Counted from the stretch's first letter, positions 32,346 through 43,995 are shown. The stretch is DNA of 64,000 bases from Norana najaformis (GCA_964023275.1 OZ029925.1:6047413-6111412); one strand, 5' to 3'. Notes: generated from the sequence alone by a model not told the origin. Numbers and translations: made by a program.

Positions 32346-32745
32346 AGAAAAATAGAGAAAGGAAGAGGAGACAATAGATGAAAGGCTATCGACAGGATGC
32401 GTGCATGCCAATAGACGTGGCATAGGAGATAATGGCGTTCATGCAGAAGAGATACGACTGATGCCTTCTCTATCACACGACATACGGAAGCGACGAACAA
32501 AGATGGAAGGCAACGCTCACGTCCAAGCGGCTTAGCTGAAACGGATATAATCTGTTTAGGCAACAGAACAGCTTTGAGCTCAGACCCAGTGACGTTAATA
32601 CAATGTTTATCATTAACCATTTAAATTATTATTGTTTTTGTTTTCAAACCCAAATATTAATGCTCCATGCTTTAGATGATAAATCATGTTAAAGACTTAT
32701 TTTGTCATATTGGGTAGCCTGCTTTTGTTATACTTTTATATCGAA
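32346..32745. other. Intergenic, no gene recognised
   Basis: Unique-looking sequence without splice-bounded coding segments that I could identify. Confidence 0.4.
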
Positions 32746-32748
32746 ATT

Positions 32749-32750
32749 AT

Positions 32751-32810
<60 letters not shown>

Positions 32811-32846
32811 CACTACTACTACTACCACTACCACTACTACTACTAC

Positions 32847-32903
<57 letters not shown>

Positions 32904-32904
32904 C
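32749..32904. repeat. (TAC)n then (TAT)n trinucleotide array
   Basis: Near-pure ACT repeats with a few CCA interruptions, switching abruptly to ATT near 32848. Poly-Thr/Leu/Asn/Ser frames are artefacts. Confidence 0.98.
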
Positions 32905-33062
32905 TAAATCCAAGATACCTAATCCAGTGAAAAATTGAAGGAAAACCCGAGTGCAAATCGAACACAGAGCCAATTTTTGTTTAATGGATTGAGTCCAACT
33001 TAATATCAGAGCATCAGAGAACACTTTGACATTGGAGCATTCTACGTCTGAGTGTTCAGCCG

Positions 33063-33236
33063 ATGCAGTCAGCGCACCTGTCAGTTCATCAAGCGGCCTC
33101 GAACGCTGGCAAAATCCGCCTGAGCGTCAGACAGTTCCGCTGTTCGCGCTCACCGCAACACCACCACCAGCAGCAGCAGCAGCAACAACAGCAGCAGCAG
33201 AAGCAGCAAGAGCAGATGCATGCAGATTCGGACTGA
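33063..33236 (+). repeat. CAG/CAA repeat inside a short ATG frame
   Basis: (CAG)n interrupted by CAA and AAG at 33165-33215. A 57-residue ATG frame covers it with an HHH-polyQ tract and the end EQMHADSD. Polyglutamine is common in real transcription factors, but no splice sites or conserved flanks support this as a gene. Confidence 0.7.
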
Positions 33237-33404
33237 TCATCCATCGCCGGCGTTAAGTCCAGCAGCGACCAATCAATTGACTGTGGAGTCTGCGACCTAG
33301 GCGTCGCTGCGTTGGGTTCGTCGTCCGGGGTGATGCTAGATCGGTTTCGGGGTAAAAAAGGTTCTTGCACCGCCCACTCTTGTTTTCAAGGCACGACATA
33401 CTCT

Positions 33405-33619
33405 CTGTTTCTGTGTCTGTATCACTGTCTCTTTGTCTCTGTCTGTCTGTCTCTGTCTCTGCCTGTCTGCCTCTGTCTCTGCCTGTCTGTCTCTGTCTCT
33501 TTGTCTGTCTGTCTTGTCTGTGTGTCTTGTCTGTCTTGTCTGTCTCTGTCTCTGTCTGTCTGTCTGTCTCTGTCTCTGTCTGTCTGTCTCTTTGTCTGTC
33601 TGTCTTGTCTGTCTGTCTG

Positions 33620-33656
<37 letters not shown>

Positions 33657-33678
33657 CTCTCTCTCTCTCTCTCTCGGA
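33405..33678. repeat. (CTGT)n/(CT)n pyrimidine array
   Basis: TCTGTCTCTGTCTGTC variants ending in (CT)n. Multiple long SLSVCL-type frames are translations. Confidence 0.97.
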
Positions 33679-33689
33679 TCCTTTCTCTC

Positions 33690-33880
33690 CACTTTCTGTT
33701 TCCAGTGTCCTCCTTTAATTTGAGTAGTTTAAGGTCCTGTTGGATCATGTCCCTCCATCTCTTCCTCTGTCTTCCCCGACTGCGGTGTCCATGAACTTCT
33801 GCCTTCATAATTCTTTTGATGTAGCTTTCTTCTTTTGCATGCTCCACGTGACTATTCCACCTTAGTCTGGCCTCCCGCAT
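33690..33880 (-). mobile_element. RTE-like LINE C-terminal fragment
   Basis: Minus strand: MREARLRWNSHVEHAKEESY, IKRIMKAEVHGHRSRGRQRK and [15 protein letters not shown]. This is the RLRWxxHV...RGRxxKRWRDM signature of RTE/BovB-type tails. A different subfamily from the copy at 16.6 kb. Confidence 0.78.
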
Positions 33881-33899
33881 TTTCTATGTTACGGCATAC

Positions 33900-34125
33900 A
33901 ATACAGTGCATTGCAATCAAAATTTCAAAGTTCAGAAAAGTTCATTGGAGCCAATCAACAGGAAGCTTTAATAACCACGAACACACTGAAAGAGTTAAGT
34001 CTTTGTTTAGAACACAAATTATCTCGGTATCAGAGATGCGACCATGAGGTGGTAGAGTCCAAAAATAGTGGAACCAGCAACTGTGAATGAACGCCGGCCA
34101 AAGAAGAGACGTGTACCAGGAACAT
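33900..34125 (-). mobile_element. L2/CR1-like LINE 3' tail (frameshifted)
   Basis: Minus strand reads PGTRLFFGRRSFTVAGSTIF before losing frame, corresponding to the GxRSFxVAGPxxWNSLP tail motif. The 3' side has the same AAAGTTCAGAA block as the 7.8- and 25.4-kb copies. Confidence 0.68.
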
Positions 34126-34129
34126 CATA

Positions 34130-35415
34130 TTTATTATTCTATTCTGAGGCGAATTTTAACGTATCTTGTTATCTTGAAAACATAATTTGAAACGAAACAA
34201 CATTTGAGTAAGTTAAAAATTATAAGCACAGACAATCGTCCAAGATGTATGTTTTTAAGCATTCGTAATTAGAACCAAACATGATTCCAAGAAGTTAAGC
34301 TGAAACAAAATGGCTGTGTGACTTTATCAGTCACGTGATACATTCAATAAACTCTGGGGAACCGATTTCGTCGCGGTCCTGAATTGTCTTCACACGGGGG
34401 ACCACCGAAGCGCCGCCAGCCTGTCTGTCCGTCCACCGCGTAGCCTCGCAATGTGCATGCCAGCGTCCACGCGACGATAAGGCCTGCTGCTGCACCAGGA
34501 GCAGCAGCAGCAGCAGCAATAGAAGCAGGAGCAGAAGCAGAGATGCGAGAGGCTTTGACGATGAGGGAAGCTAGCCCCTGGTGCAAGCACACGGGCTCCA
34601 CCCCCGCCGTTTGTTAGACAGACGACGAACGGAATATAGGAATGGAAGGGATAGATAGATGGAAGGATGGATGGATGGATGGATGGATGGGCGCTGCTGT
34701 GATTTATGTGCGGCCGTGCGTCGCAGACTAATTGCGAAGCCGAGCGGATATATCGGCGCCGAGGCAGCAGAGGGCAAGGAACGTGAATCGTCGGAATCGA
34801 TGCAACGGCTGCAATATTCTAAAGACTTTTCGTGTCGCCTTCTTAATTAACTCTCAAGATTCGCTTTGCGTTCGCCGGCTGGATCCTGTTCACATCTGAC
34901 CTTTCGGGCAACCCTTCCAGTCGAAGGCCTCGACAGTACTTGAACCGAGGTTGTGGGGTTTCCATGGGTGGGTGGATTAAGTAGCACATCGCTGGGGTCA
35001 CGCTGCAATTCTGTTTCCCGTTTGAAATAACCCTCGAAGCTCGCTGTGTTTTCATCGAACTAGACTTGCCCTGCTCGAACCTCGCCCTTCAGGTAAAGCC
35101 CTGGGCAGTACTGGAACCGGGGTTGTGTGGTTTCGAAGGGTTGGGCAATATTCGAACAAGGGTTGTGAGGATCTGAGAGGTTGCGTAGATGGGCGTCATT
35201 GGGGTGGGTCGAGAAGATGAACCAGATTTTGAATTCGTTGTGGAGGTTTAGAGGAAGTCATCGTCTTTCAAAGTTAAGACACTTCACCAGAGGGCGTTCG
35301 GCTGCCAAGAAAGAAGAAGAACAAGAAGAACAGTCTATCATTTGCCAGAATCAACAGTAAACGTTTACCTAGAAGGTAGGAAGTCCAGGATAATTATCGA
35401 TTTACTCGTTCCTCA
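34130..35415. other. Intergenic, GC-richer in part, no gene recognised
   Basis: Contains (GCA)n at 34499-34545, (GGAT)n at 34665-34692 and two diverged copies of a segment CAGTACTKGAACCGRGGTTG (about 34935 and 35105) indicating a local duplication of roughly 170 bp spacing. No domain recognised in any frame. Confidence 0.45.
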
Positions 35416-35419
35416 TGTT

Positions 35420-35590
35420 TATCTAGCGCTACTCAGCAAATGAATCGATAATAACTCGATTGTTCTAGGGGGTTGTGTGCACACAACTTGCTCGTAGTCT
35501 CCTAGTCCCACCGACGTCGTCACAATCAAGGCTCGAACCCGAACAATTTGTGTTACAAAGCAGACGCTTTTCCAATCGGCCTCATCCTGA
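35420..35590 (-). mobile_element. SINE family D copy, diverged
   Basis: TTTATCTAGCGCTACTCAGC at the 3' side. On the head side AAGGCTCGAACCCGAACAAT and GTTACAAAGCAGACGCTTTT, CCAATCGGCC, matching the family D tRNA-like head. Confidence 0.6.
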
Positions 35591-35789
35591 TTTCTTGTAA
35601 TCTATAAGCACTCCATTATAAATAAACCGAATTAAATATCATTGTTCTTATTGAACAATAACGTCAGGCTTGTATCACAATATTTAAGGCTAGTATAAAA
35701 ATAGTTAGTCTCAAATGAAAATAAAATTTTAGGCTCACATTACACTATTTAAGCGCATATCGCAATATTTAGGTTTATGTTTAGGGCTA

Positions 35790-36000
35790 TATCACAATTA
35801 CATCACTCACTCACTACACTCACTAAACTACCCTAGACTACACTCACTACACTAACTACACTACAGTCCCTACAATACATTTCACCACCCTTCTCTACAC
35901 TACGCTGCACTGCATTGAACTGCATTGATTTGTATTGAAATGGATTGAATTGCACTGAACTGCACTGAATTGCACTGAATTGCATTGAATTGTATTAGTC
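35790..36000. repeat. Degenerate ACTAC and TTGCACTGAA repeats
   Basis: CACTCACTACACTAACTACA-type sequence, then about ten degenerate copies of a 10-mer TGCACTGAAT. Confidence 0.85.
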
Positions 36001-36099
36001 CTACGTAACATTTCTGCTGTATGTTTGCTTGCACTAAATTCTACGGAAACTGCTGACCTAGGCATCTTAATTTCTCTCATAAATTCTCAGTTGACCTTC

Positions 36100-36493
36100 G
36101 CTTAAACTCGTTTTCAGGATTCCAGGGAATCGCATGTGTCAGACGATGAATGTCTTTCTGGACGCGAGGCATTGGGATGGATCGGAGGGAAATTTATATA
36201 GCGGTCCGGAGGGGAAGAGCACAGGAACTGTTCTACACGCTGACCATGGTCAGTGGTTATTACTTAACGACGGTCATTTCCTCGGTCGACTCCTATCGGC
36301 GTCGGCGTCCAGTTGCTTTGTATTCGGTCAGTGGTCAGATGCAATCCGAATGCCCTCGTCTCCATGGAAACGGTTGTTGCTGCTGCTGCTGGAGAATAGT
36401 GTCCTTCTGATCCCTCCTCATCCTCATGTATCGATAGAAACTGCCAAAGCAGGTCGATATGATTTTCTACAGCAACTGGCAGATTCACAGTTT
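36100..36493. other. Unassigned GC-richer segment
   Basis: A 142-codon ATG frame (36134-36562) spans it but shows no domain or repeat-family match and runs into the MITE-like sequence, so it is not called a gene. Includes ATTTATATAGCGGTCC near 36193. Confidence 0.35.
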
Positions 36494-36860
36494 TTGGGCG
36501 TGATTGGCTTGGGCCCCAGTGGCGGATCTAGGGTGGCTTGGGTGGAGGGGATCATCATTTAAATGAATCGGTTTTTCCTCAGGTATCTTGGATCCCGTCA
36601 GTGGCGGATCCAGGATTGGGGGAGCAAGGGCAGTCTTGCAGTCCACAATGCATGGGTCTGGTCTGAGGGGCGCCGGCATATAACGAAGAGGAGCAATCAG
36701 ATGGCTACGGTGGGTGATGTTTGGAATTGGGTCTGCAAGATAGATAAGGGGAAGAAGAGGAATCAGGATAGGATCTGCGGAAGAGGAGTGTTTTCAGTTT
36801 TGAGTGACAGACCTGTGCAGAGGTTGCTAGGGGTGAAATGATGGTGAGTTCGCATGATGG
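36494..36860 (+). mobile_element. Composite of CAGTGGCGG MITE ends and SINE-B distal body
   Basis: CCCAGTGGCGGATCTAGG at 36499 and GTCAGTGGCGGATCCAGGAT at 36598 are two left termini in tandem. The MITE interior follows (GCAGTCCACAATGCATGGGT, GAGGGGCGCCGGCATATAAC) and then changes at about 36695 into the distal body of SINE family B (GCTACGGTGGGTGATGTTTG, AGATAAGGGGAAGAAGAGG). Confidence 0.65.
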
Positions 36861-36867
36861 ATCAGAT

Positions 36868-36932
36868 CATCCATCTATCAATCCATCCATCCACCCATCC
36901 ATCCATCCATCCATCCATCCATCCATCCACTG
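36868..36932. repeat. (ATCC)n
   Basis: Near-perfect tetranucleotide run with one CACCC interruption. Confidence 0.95.
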
Positions 36933-37355
36933 TAACCTTTCTTACTGCTTACGTGACTAGAAAGCGTTTCCATGACACTTCTGGATTCGAACCTTGTAAT
37001 TAGGAGAACGAAACTAACCACTAGATCAACCACAAGACTGATTCCTTTATTAGATTGAAATGCTTCAGAGTGACTACTCCAAAGCGGTTGGGGTCAAAAC
37101 CCTTTCCCTTCAGCCCCGAATATCGAAGCAGAATTCGATTATTGAAATGAAATCTAATTAGACGAATCGGATGTCAAATATCTGGTGTCAAATAGAGTCA
37201 TCAAACTAGGAACAAGAAGAGAGGTCATGTGACTCGTTCCGATTCCTTCCCTCAGCTCCTTCAAGGTCAAACATGAATAATTTCCACAAGTAAATGCAAC
37301 GAACCAAAGACATCCGGCAGAGTTTTCGGAGGTTTACAAGAATTTTGTTCATGTT
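36933..37355. other. Intergenic, no gene recognised
   Basis: Unique-looking. TTCGAACCTTGTAATTAGGAG near 36987 resembles a SINE head but is too short to call. Confidence 0.4.
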
Positions 37356-37855
37356 ACCTAATCCTACCTTACCATTTAGTAAAATAACTCTGTCATGACT
37401 TTACATTACTTTACTTTGCCGTTGCATCAGATTCTGTGCTCTGCCTGAGCTGACCTCACCTTACGTATCCTATATCATCGCGCCTTCTTTGTTTTCTACT
37501 TACCTTACATCACCTTGATTTACCTTGCTTTAAATTGCTTTAGCTTACCTTAGCTTGTTTTACTTTACCAAACCTTACCTTGCCTTACCTCACCTTACCT
37601 TGTCTTACCTTATCTTGCCTTACCTTACCTTACCTTACCCTACCTTACCTTACCTCGCCTTACCTTACCTCACCTTACCTTACCTTACCTCGCCTTACCT
37701 TACCTCACCTTACCTTACCTTACCTCGCCTTACCTTACCTCACCTTACCTTACCTTACCTCATCTTACCTTACCTTACCTTACCTTACCTTGCCTTGCCT
37801 TACCTTACCTTATCTTACAGTAGCTCACCTCACTTTATTTTATCTTACCAACAAC
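37356..37855 (-). repeat. Degenerate (ACCTT)n array
   Basis: Reverse complement of the GGTAA-type arrays at 11.4 and 15.4 kb, densest at 37540-37830. A longer sub-period is visible (a CTTACCTCGCCTTACC marker recurs about every 50-60 bp). Confidence 0.95.
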
Positions 37856-38455
37856 TTTTATGTCAATTTTATTTCATTAGCTCCGCCAGAATCCATTCTT
37901 CTGGTGTTCTAATCCTAATCCGGATTAAATAATCCAGACCATAGAACGGATGATGCTTCAAAATCCATCGGCGATTAAACAAATGCAATTCCTCTCTGCG
38001 TTTCTCTCTAATGACCTCTATAGCGCCATTATATCATTGCACAAAACACCCCAATAGTCGACAGTCGTTTGCAGTGAAACCGCAGCCAAAAAGCGTAATC
38101 CGTTGGAGAAGCCATGTCGAAATCCTTCTTCTGCTGACCTTTTGACCCCGCCATTGCACTCGGCCTCAGACGAAGGTGACCTCTCACTCTTCATTGATCT
38201 TCGTCGCTCAGCCGTGACTGGCGTCCTTGTCGTCGTAGCATGTTTCGAAAGGTCGACGATCGTCTAATGCAATTGCGTGGCTTTTATTGATGCTCCTTTT
38301 CCTCGAATTGCCTCCAAAACGACCGGCCAGTTCAAGCCACTTCCATTCCTCCCCACTCCTCGACATCAAAGAGCGCCGCTCATTGAACGACCGGTGCATT
38401 TGTTCATTCGTTTCGTTCTTTGGTAATTCGTCTACTTGTTCGTCAGACGGTTTGT
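37856..38455. other. Intergenic, no gene recognised
   Basis: Contains the signature CTATAGCGCCATTATATC (about 38018). No conserved coding segment identified. Confidence 0.45.
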
Positions 38456-39040
38456 TTGTCCATCCATCCATCCATCCATCCATCTGTTCATTCACATATC
38501 CACTTACTCACACACTCACTTACCCGTCCATTCATCCATCCTTCCATTATTCATCAGTCCAACAATCAACTTTACTTAAACTCACCCATTCATCTAATCC
38601 ACCAATCCTCCAGTCCACCAATCCTTTCGCCCATCCACCCACAATTCACCAGTCCACAAGTTTATCCATCCATCCGTCCATCCGTCCTTCCATAATTCCA
38701 TCCATCCATCCATCCATCCATGCATATATCCATCCATCCATCCATCCGTCCGTCCGTCCATCCATCCATCCATCCATCCGCCCATCCATCCGTCCGTCCG
38801 TCCATCCATCCATCCGTCCGTCCATCCATCCATCCATCCATCCATCCATCCATCCATCCATCCATCCATCCGTCCGTCCGTCCATCCATCCATCCATCCA
38901 TCCGCCCCTACATCCATCCATTTATTCAATCCGTCCATCCATTCATTCAATCCATCCATACATGCATCCATATATGCATCCATCCATCCATTCATCCATC
39001 CATCCATCCATCCATCCAGCCATCCATCTATCCATTCATG
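38456..39040. repeat. (CATC)n array, about 580 bp
   Basis: CATCCATCCATCCGTCCGTC variants with mid-array unique patches (38500-38660). IHPSIHPS and MDGWMDGW frames on the two strands, up to 310 codons, are translations. Confidence 0.97.
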
Positions 39041-39744
39041 ATAATTTATGGGAGATTGTGTCTGTTGCGAAGCCTGGCAATGCCCCTTCGTTTCCAGGCC
39101 CTCGATCTTTCACGTCCACCCTTTCAAAGGTCAGAGGGGCAAAGGGTATGCGCGCGTTAAGGCAGCAGCGCGTCCAAACGTCTCCGACGACACCTTTACA
39201 GCGAGACCGATGCGTATAATGTGTCCGTAAGATGTCATCTCCGGAATCGTTTGGGGATGTCATTTTCGAGATCATCTGGAGATGTCATCTCCGGAATCAT
39301 TTTGGGGCTTTTGGGGCTTAGCTCTTCACAAAAGAGGGTCATCCGATGCTTCGAAGGAAGGACGGGATTCCGTCACAGGCAGCGTACATCGGCCGCGTTT
39401 AGTTATGCTACGATCTACGCAAGGACCAGTAAAACATCGTTAGCCATGACAGGGCGGATACAGTCCACGTTCGGATGTTGTCTGTAAGATGCATTCGAAG
39501 CCAAAGCTGAAGAACAATATAGAATGTTAGAGCTCTGCGCTATTAGACGGGCGCTATAGTAATGCACAGATTTGAAAGAATGGAAATGGTTAAAGGCGCT
39601 ATATAAATCGTCTGATTATTTCCACGCATTGACAAAGGAGGTCATTTGTTATTCCTTTCGCTTTGAGAAAGAAAAGGACCTGCTGCTGTGAGTGTACTGG
39701 ACTACTGCGTAGTGTGTAGCTATTGTACATCGGCCTATTGTGTA
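39041..39744. other. Intergenic with short duplication
   Basis: AGATGTCATCTCCGGAATC occurs twice (about 39231 and 39281) around a third, partial copy. Two signatures GGGCGCTATAGTAATGC and GGCGCTATATAAATCG lie at 39549 and 39593. No gene recognised. Confidence 0.5.
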
Positions 39745-40015
39745 CTGATTGTCTGTCGGTAACGCATTTGGTCAGTGATCATGCGGTTGCGGGTTCGACT
39801 CCGTGTAACGACCCGGGGCAAGTTGTTTGCGCATACCGTGTCTCTGTCACCAAGCAGTATAATTTGGTACCGGTAAACGGCAAGTCCTGCTATACATTGA
39901 CCCCGTGTCCAGGACCTTGTGGTTCGTCCATTGCCGGCTCAAGGGCCCAAGGAAAGGAGCTGAGCGCCTCCCCTACGTCTCATTTGTATGATATGGGATA
40001 CTTTACTTTTGTGTA
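39745..40015 (+). mobile_element. SINE family C, near full length
   Basis: Head GTCGGTAACGCATTTGGTCA, GATCATGCGGTTGCGGGTTC (perfect B-box GGTTCGACTCC), then GGGGCAAGTTGTTTGCGCAT, GGCAAGTCCTGCTATACATT, GGCTCAAGGGCCCAAGGAAA and end GATATGGGATACTTTACTTT. Confidence 0.87.
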
Positions 40016-40675
40016 TTGGGCTATTGACTATTGGGCTTTTGTATATTGGACTATTGTCTTTTGATCAATTGCATACTGGCCTAGTAGTGGGCAACGGACT
40101 AATGCGTAGTGTACATGCATGTATACATACATTCATGCATACACGCATATATGCATGCGTGCATTCGCCCAAACATCATGCCGCTGCAATGGTTGATTTG
40201 CTGAGATTCGAATATCTTTTTATTCTGCTCTTATCCATTAAGCTTCACGCAAGCAGAAAGTAAACAACTAAATAATTCAACTTCGATCACCGATGTTACT
40301 TTTTCCTCTTTTTCTTTAATTCCCTGCAGACACAGGAGACTAAAATTTAAAAGCCGTGCCAACGCAGATGATAGATAAACAAATCGCCCAAGACGCCATC
40401 TCGTGATTTCTTGCAGTCAGGCTACGTCTTTTCCCGGTAGATGGCGTCCCTTGGTCAATATGACGTCGTCATGTGAAGCGCATCCATAGTTCAGTCAAAA
40501 CAATAGTCTGTGGTCTGTTTGTTGACTATTAGTAAGATTTAAAGGAATGCAACTACCCGCCTTATCCACGTGCCGTGGGGGAAATTATGAAAAGTGCATT
40601 AATAGGGAAGAGTACTGTATAGGTATGTGAAGCCTTAATTAAAGGTTAATGAAATAATGGAGCCGACAGGGCAAA
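40016..40675. other. Intergenic, no gene recognised
   Basis: A CTATTGGGCTTTTGTATATTGG short repeat (about 40020-40060) and an ATGCATACACGC-type stretch. Otherwise unassigned. Confidence 0.45.
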
Positions 40676-40679
40676 GTCT

Positions 40680-40823
<144 letters not shown>

Positions 40824-40979
40824 CAATGCTTGTTTATTTTACTTGCCTTTCTTCTAGTCATCAGACTTGTTCGTAACAAACGTCAGCACATGTTCTGTCT
40901 TGTTACAGTTTTTCTCTTTCGTTCTCTGCATGCACAGGCGGCTCAGGTTCTTCTGCTTCATCATCGAGGTTATCCTGTG

Positions 40980-41475
40980 TCTATTCATTACTACTAGGCC
41001 TACGACTACTACTGCTACTGCTGTTGATGCTCAGTTGTTGATGTTACAACTACTACTAATAATATTACTTAGTAACAATTGATATTATTAACTACTAATA
41101 CCTTATTAGATATTGTGTTAGATAACCATGTTTCAGGGCCTTTGTGACGTTCATGAACAGCTCTATACAAATGTTAACACATACATACATACATACATAC
41201 ATACATACATACATACATACATACATACATACATACATACATACATACATACATACATACATACATACAGATATACATATATAAATGCATATACAAACAT
41301 ACGCACATTACTATTATTATTATTAGAATTAGTGATGGTGGTGGTTGTAGTAGTAGTGGTAGTAGTAGTAGTAGTTGTTGTAATGGTAGCAGTAGCAACA
41401 GCAGCAGCAGTAGTAGTAGTAGCAGTGTCATCATCATTATCGTCGCCTTGTTATTGTCGTCATCATGACTTAAAA
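40980..41475. repeat. (CTA), (ATAC)n and (TAG/CAG) arrays
   Basis: ACTACTACTGC near 41000, near-perfect (ATAC)n at 41180-41272, then GTAGTAGTAG/CAGCAGCAG variants to 41430. Confidence 0.95.
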
Positions 41476-41850
41476 TGAAAATATTTGAAGGGTGTGAAAA
41501 CCTGGATAGGAAAAAGGTAAAAAAATCTTCCATTCAATTAAATACTTTTTTCTGATTTTCGCAGAGATAACTTTCATTTGGCGCAGTCAAAGGTGACCGG
41601 TAATAAACGCTCGCGGGCAAATTTGCAAGTCCATTAGGAACCGAACCCTCTACTATAGGGACATCCGTCCATCATGCCCTGCGGCCAAGCTCTGCGCCGC
41701 TTTGCATACGTAACTCACGCAACGCATACTGCAACGGCAAATGGCGCACGGCAACGTGTAAACCGCACCGAGTGCTGGTTCAAAATCGGTTTTATCAGAA
41801 CCTTCGTATGCGGAAATGAGATAGGAGTGGGTTGCTGTAGAGTGCATGTA

Positions 41851-42256
41851 GTCCTACAGGTCGACTTCTTGTCCTCTACGTCCTACAGGTCGACTTCTTG
41901 TCCTCTACGTCCTACAGGTCGACTTCTTGTCCTCTACGTCCTACAGGTCGACTTCTTGTCCTCTACGTCCTACAGGTCGACTTCTTGTCCTCTACGTCCT
42001 ACAGGTCGACTTCTTGTCCTCTACGTCCTACAGGTCGACTTCTTGTCCTCTACGTCCTACAGGTCGACTTCTTGTCCTCTACGTCCTACAGGTCGACTTC
42101 TTGTCCTCTACGTCCTACAGGTCGACTTCTTGTCCTCTACGTCCTACAGGTCGACTTCTTGTCCTCTACGTCCTACAGGTCGACTTCTTGTCCTCCACGT
42201 CCAACAGGTCGACTTCTTGTCCTCTACGTCCTATAGGTCGACTTCTTGTCCTCTAC
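41851..42256 (+). repeat. 29-bp minisatellite, 14 copies
   Basis: Exact 29-bp period: copies start at 41851 and every 29 bp to 42228. The unit contains GTCCTACAGGTCGACTTC and TTGTCCTCTAC, with a SalI site in each copy. Only the last two or three copies carry substitutions, so homogenisation or expansion is recent. All three frames are open on the plus strand, giving a 233-codon frame with a 29-residue repeat. Confidence 0.98.
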
Positions 42257-42500
42257 GTTCTCTAGATCGTCTGGATCTATTTGTTCCTTGCTCAGCAGAT
42301 GGCTTTTGCTGTTGTTGCCCTATCTCTGTGGAATGGACTTCCGCTATCGTTTCGTGCAAGGGTCACTGTTGTTGATAGAGGTCAGTCAGCTCGTTGTTTA
42401 AAGACGTTCTTATTTCCCAGGGGTTCTCATGCTGGAAGTGCCTCTGAGTAGTTTGTTCTGTAAAAAGCGCTATATAAGTTATCAAATACAATACAATACA
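42257..42500 (+). mobile_element. L2/CR1-like LINE 3' end
   Basis: The frame at 42299 reads MAFAVVALSLWNGLPLSFRA, then RVTVVDRGQSARCLKTFLFP, the AFxVxAPxLWNSLP...FKTxLF tail, followed by AAGCGCTATATAAGTTATC and (ATACA)n, the 3' terminus. It abuts the minisatellite. Confidence 0.78.
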
Positions 42501-42784
42501 ACTTGTTTACCGGTTATCGCGAATACCAACAATAAAGTATAATTAATTGCAGTGCAGATCGGAAGTTACAGCAGTGTCCACTTTCACACATGCGCCATCT
42601 AGCGGATTAAGATACGACTCTGTTTTCTGTCTGCTATGCCAGGGCAAAGTAATTGTGTCCTGCTGCCAGGCACTTTTCCTGTGTATTGTGTCTGCACTAG
42701 ACAATTTATGCTTTGGTTGGTAGAGTGTTTGCTTTTAAAGTAGACATTCATTCGTGTAAGAAAGTAATAACAAAAAAGAACTAA

Positions 42785-42798
42785 TGGACAAACAGATG

Positions 42799-42833
<35 letters not shown>

Positions 42834-43240
42834 AATAGAGAAAGAGAAAGAGAGAGAGAGAAAGAGAGAGAGAGACAGACAAACAGAGAAAGTAAGATAG
42901 GATAGGAATAGAGAAAGAATGTTGAAGACAAAGAGGAGCAGAGAGAGAGAGAGACAAAGAAGAGAGACAGAGGAGAGAAAGAAAGAAAGAAAAAGAGAAA
43001 AAAGAAAGAGTGAAATAAAGAGAGAGGAGAGATAGAAAGAAAGAAAGAGAGGAGAGAGAGAGAAAGTGAGAGATTGAGAGGAGAGAGAGGAATGAGAAAG
43101 AGTAAGAGTGGAGAGAGAGAAACAAAGAGACATAAACAGAGAGACATAAACAGAGAGACAACGAGAGCAAGAGATAGAAAGACAGAGACAGAGGCAGAGA
43201 GACAGAGACAGAGAGACAGAGACAGAGAAAGAGGAAACAG
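42785..43240. repeat. (GA)n/(GAAA) purine tract
   Basis: About 450 bp of AGAGAGAG with AAAG/ACAG variants. Minus-strand SLSLSL frames are artefacts. Confidence 0.95.
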
Positions 43241-43950
43241 AAAAAGCGGGAGAGAGATAAGAAGCTAGTCTGAGCTGCAGAGACACAGACTGAGTGATTA
43301 CATATACCCTATCGTTCAAACGACGCAGATCTTATCCTACTCCGTGCAATTGTTTAATTGTCTGTAATAGCGCGTCACAGCTGCACCAAGTGCTGAATCT
43401 CTCGAGTTCGACTCGGATCCAACAATCTATTGATTATTTGTCTTCCAACTTTCCCTCGATGCAAAAAAATAATTGGCTGGATTACAGTTGGCTGTATTCG
43501 TCCGATAGCCCTCCACCTATCTTTGTACCATAACGTACCTGCATATTTATGTAACGCCATTATGGGTACAAAAATGCATCTTCATATTTATATAGCCCCT
43601 TTCATTGGTACAATTATGTAGTTGCATATTATATAGCGCCGTCTGAGGCGTCTTAAAGGCGTCTTATATAAGGAGACGGTAGAAGATTTATTTAGCCCAA
43701 GTATCCTAAAAGGTGCAATTCATTTTGAAAAGTTAATGTCTGGTAATATCAGGCACTAATGTGGCCAGAACACTTGTAGGAATATCGTGCCCGGGAACAA
43801 GACAAGTCCACTGTGGCATGCGGCCAGATAATTTAAGGCAAAACTGACTGTGCCTAGTTTTAGGGCACAGTTAGTTGTGTTTGCGAAAAGAAAAATTTAT
43901 AAATATATGCGTTTCTTGCTTCTGCTTTTATCAGGAATTATGTTTGCAGT
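43241..43950. other. Intergenic with three clustered TATATAGCGCC signatures
   Basis: TTTATGTAACGCCATTATGG (43547), TTTATATAGCCCCTTTCATT (43591) and TATATAGCGCCGTCTGAGG (43631) occur within 100 bp, suggesting stacked SINE/LINE 3' ends. No gene. Confidence 0.5.
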
Positions 43951-43959
43951 ATACATGAA

Positions 43960-43995
43960 TGTATGTATATATGTATGTGTGTATGTATGTATGTC

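Noticed and set aside
31952..32620. 222-codon minus-strand frame
   Set aside because: Mostly SLSLTLSL from a GA/GAGAGT repeat; the remaining unique part has no recognisable domain.
33063..33236. PolyQ-containing 57-residue ORF as a transcription-factor gene
   Set aside because: The glutamines come from a CAG microsatellite; the flanking residues have no conserved motif and no splice partners were found.
36134..36562. 142-codon ATG frame as a gene
   Set aside because: Overlaps a TATATAGCGG end signature and runs into the MITE terminus at 36499; no domain or repeated codon-bias signal.
38287..39219. 310-codon open frame ([12 protein letters not shown])
   Set aside because: Translation of the (CATC)n array; the opposite strand gives an equally long MDGWMDGW frame, and no non-repetitive domain is present.
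42735..43319. 194-codon minus-strand frame rich in Ser/Leu/Phe
   Set aside because: Translation of a 450-bp purine tract, which lacks stop codons on the complementary strand for compositional reasons.
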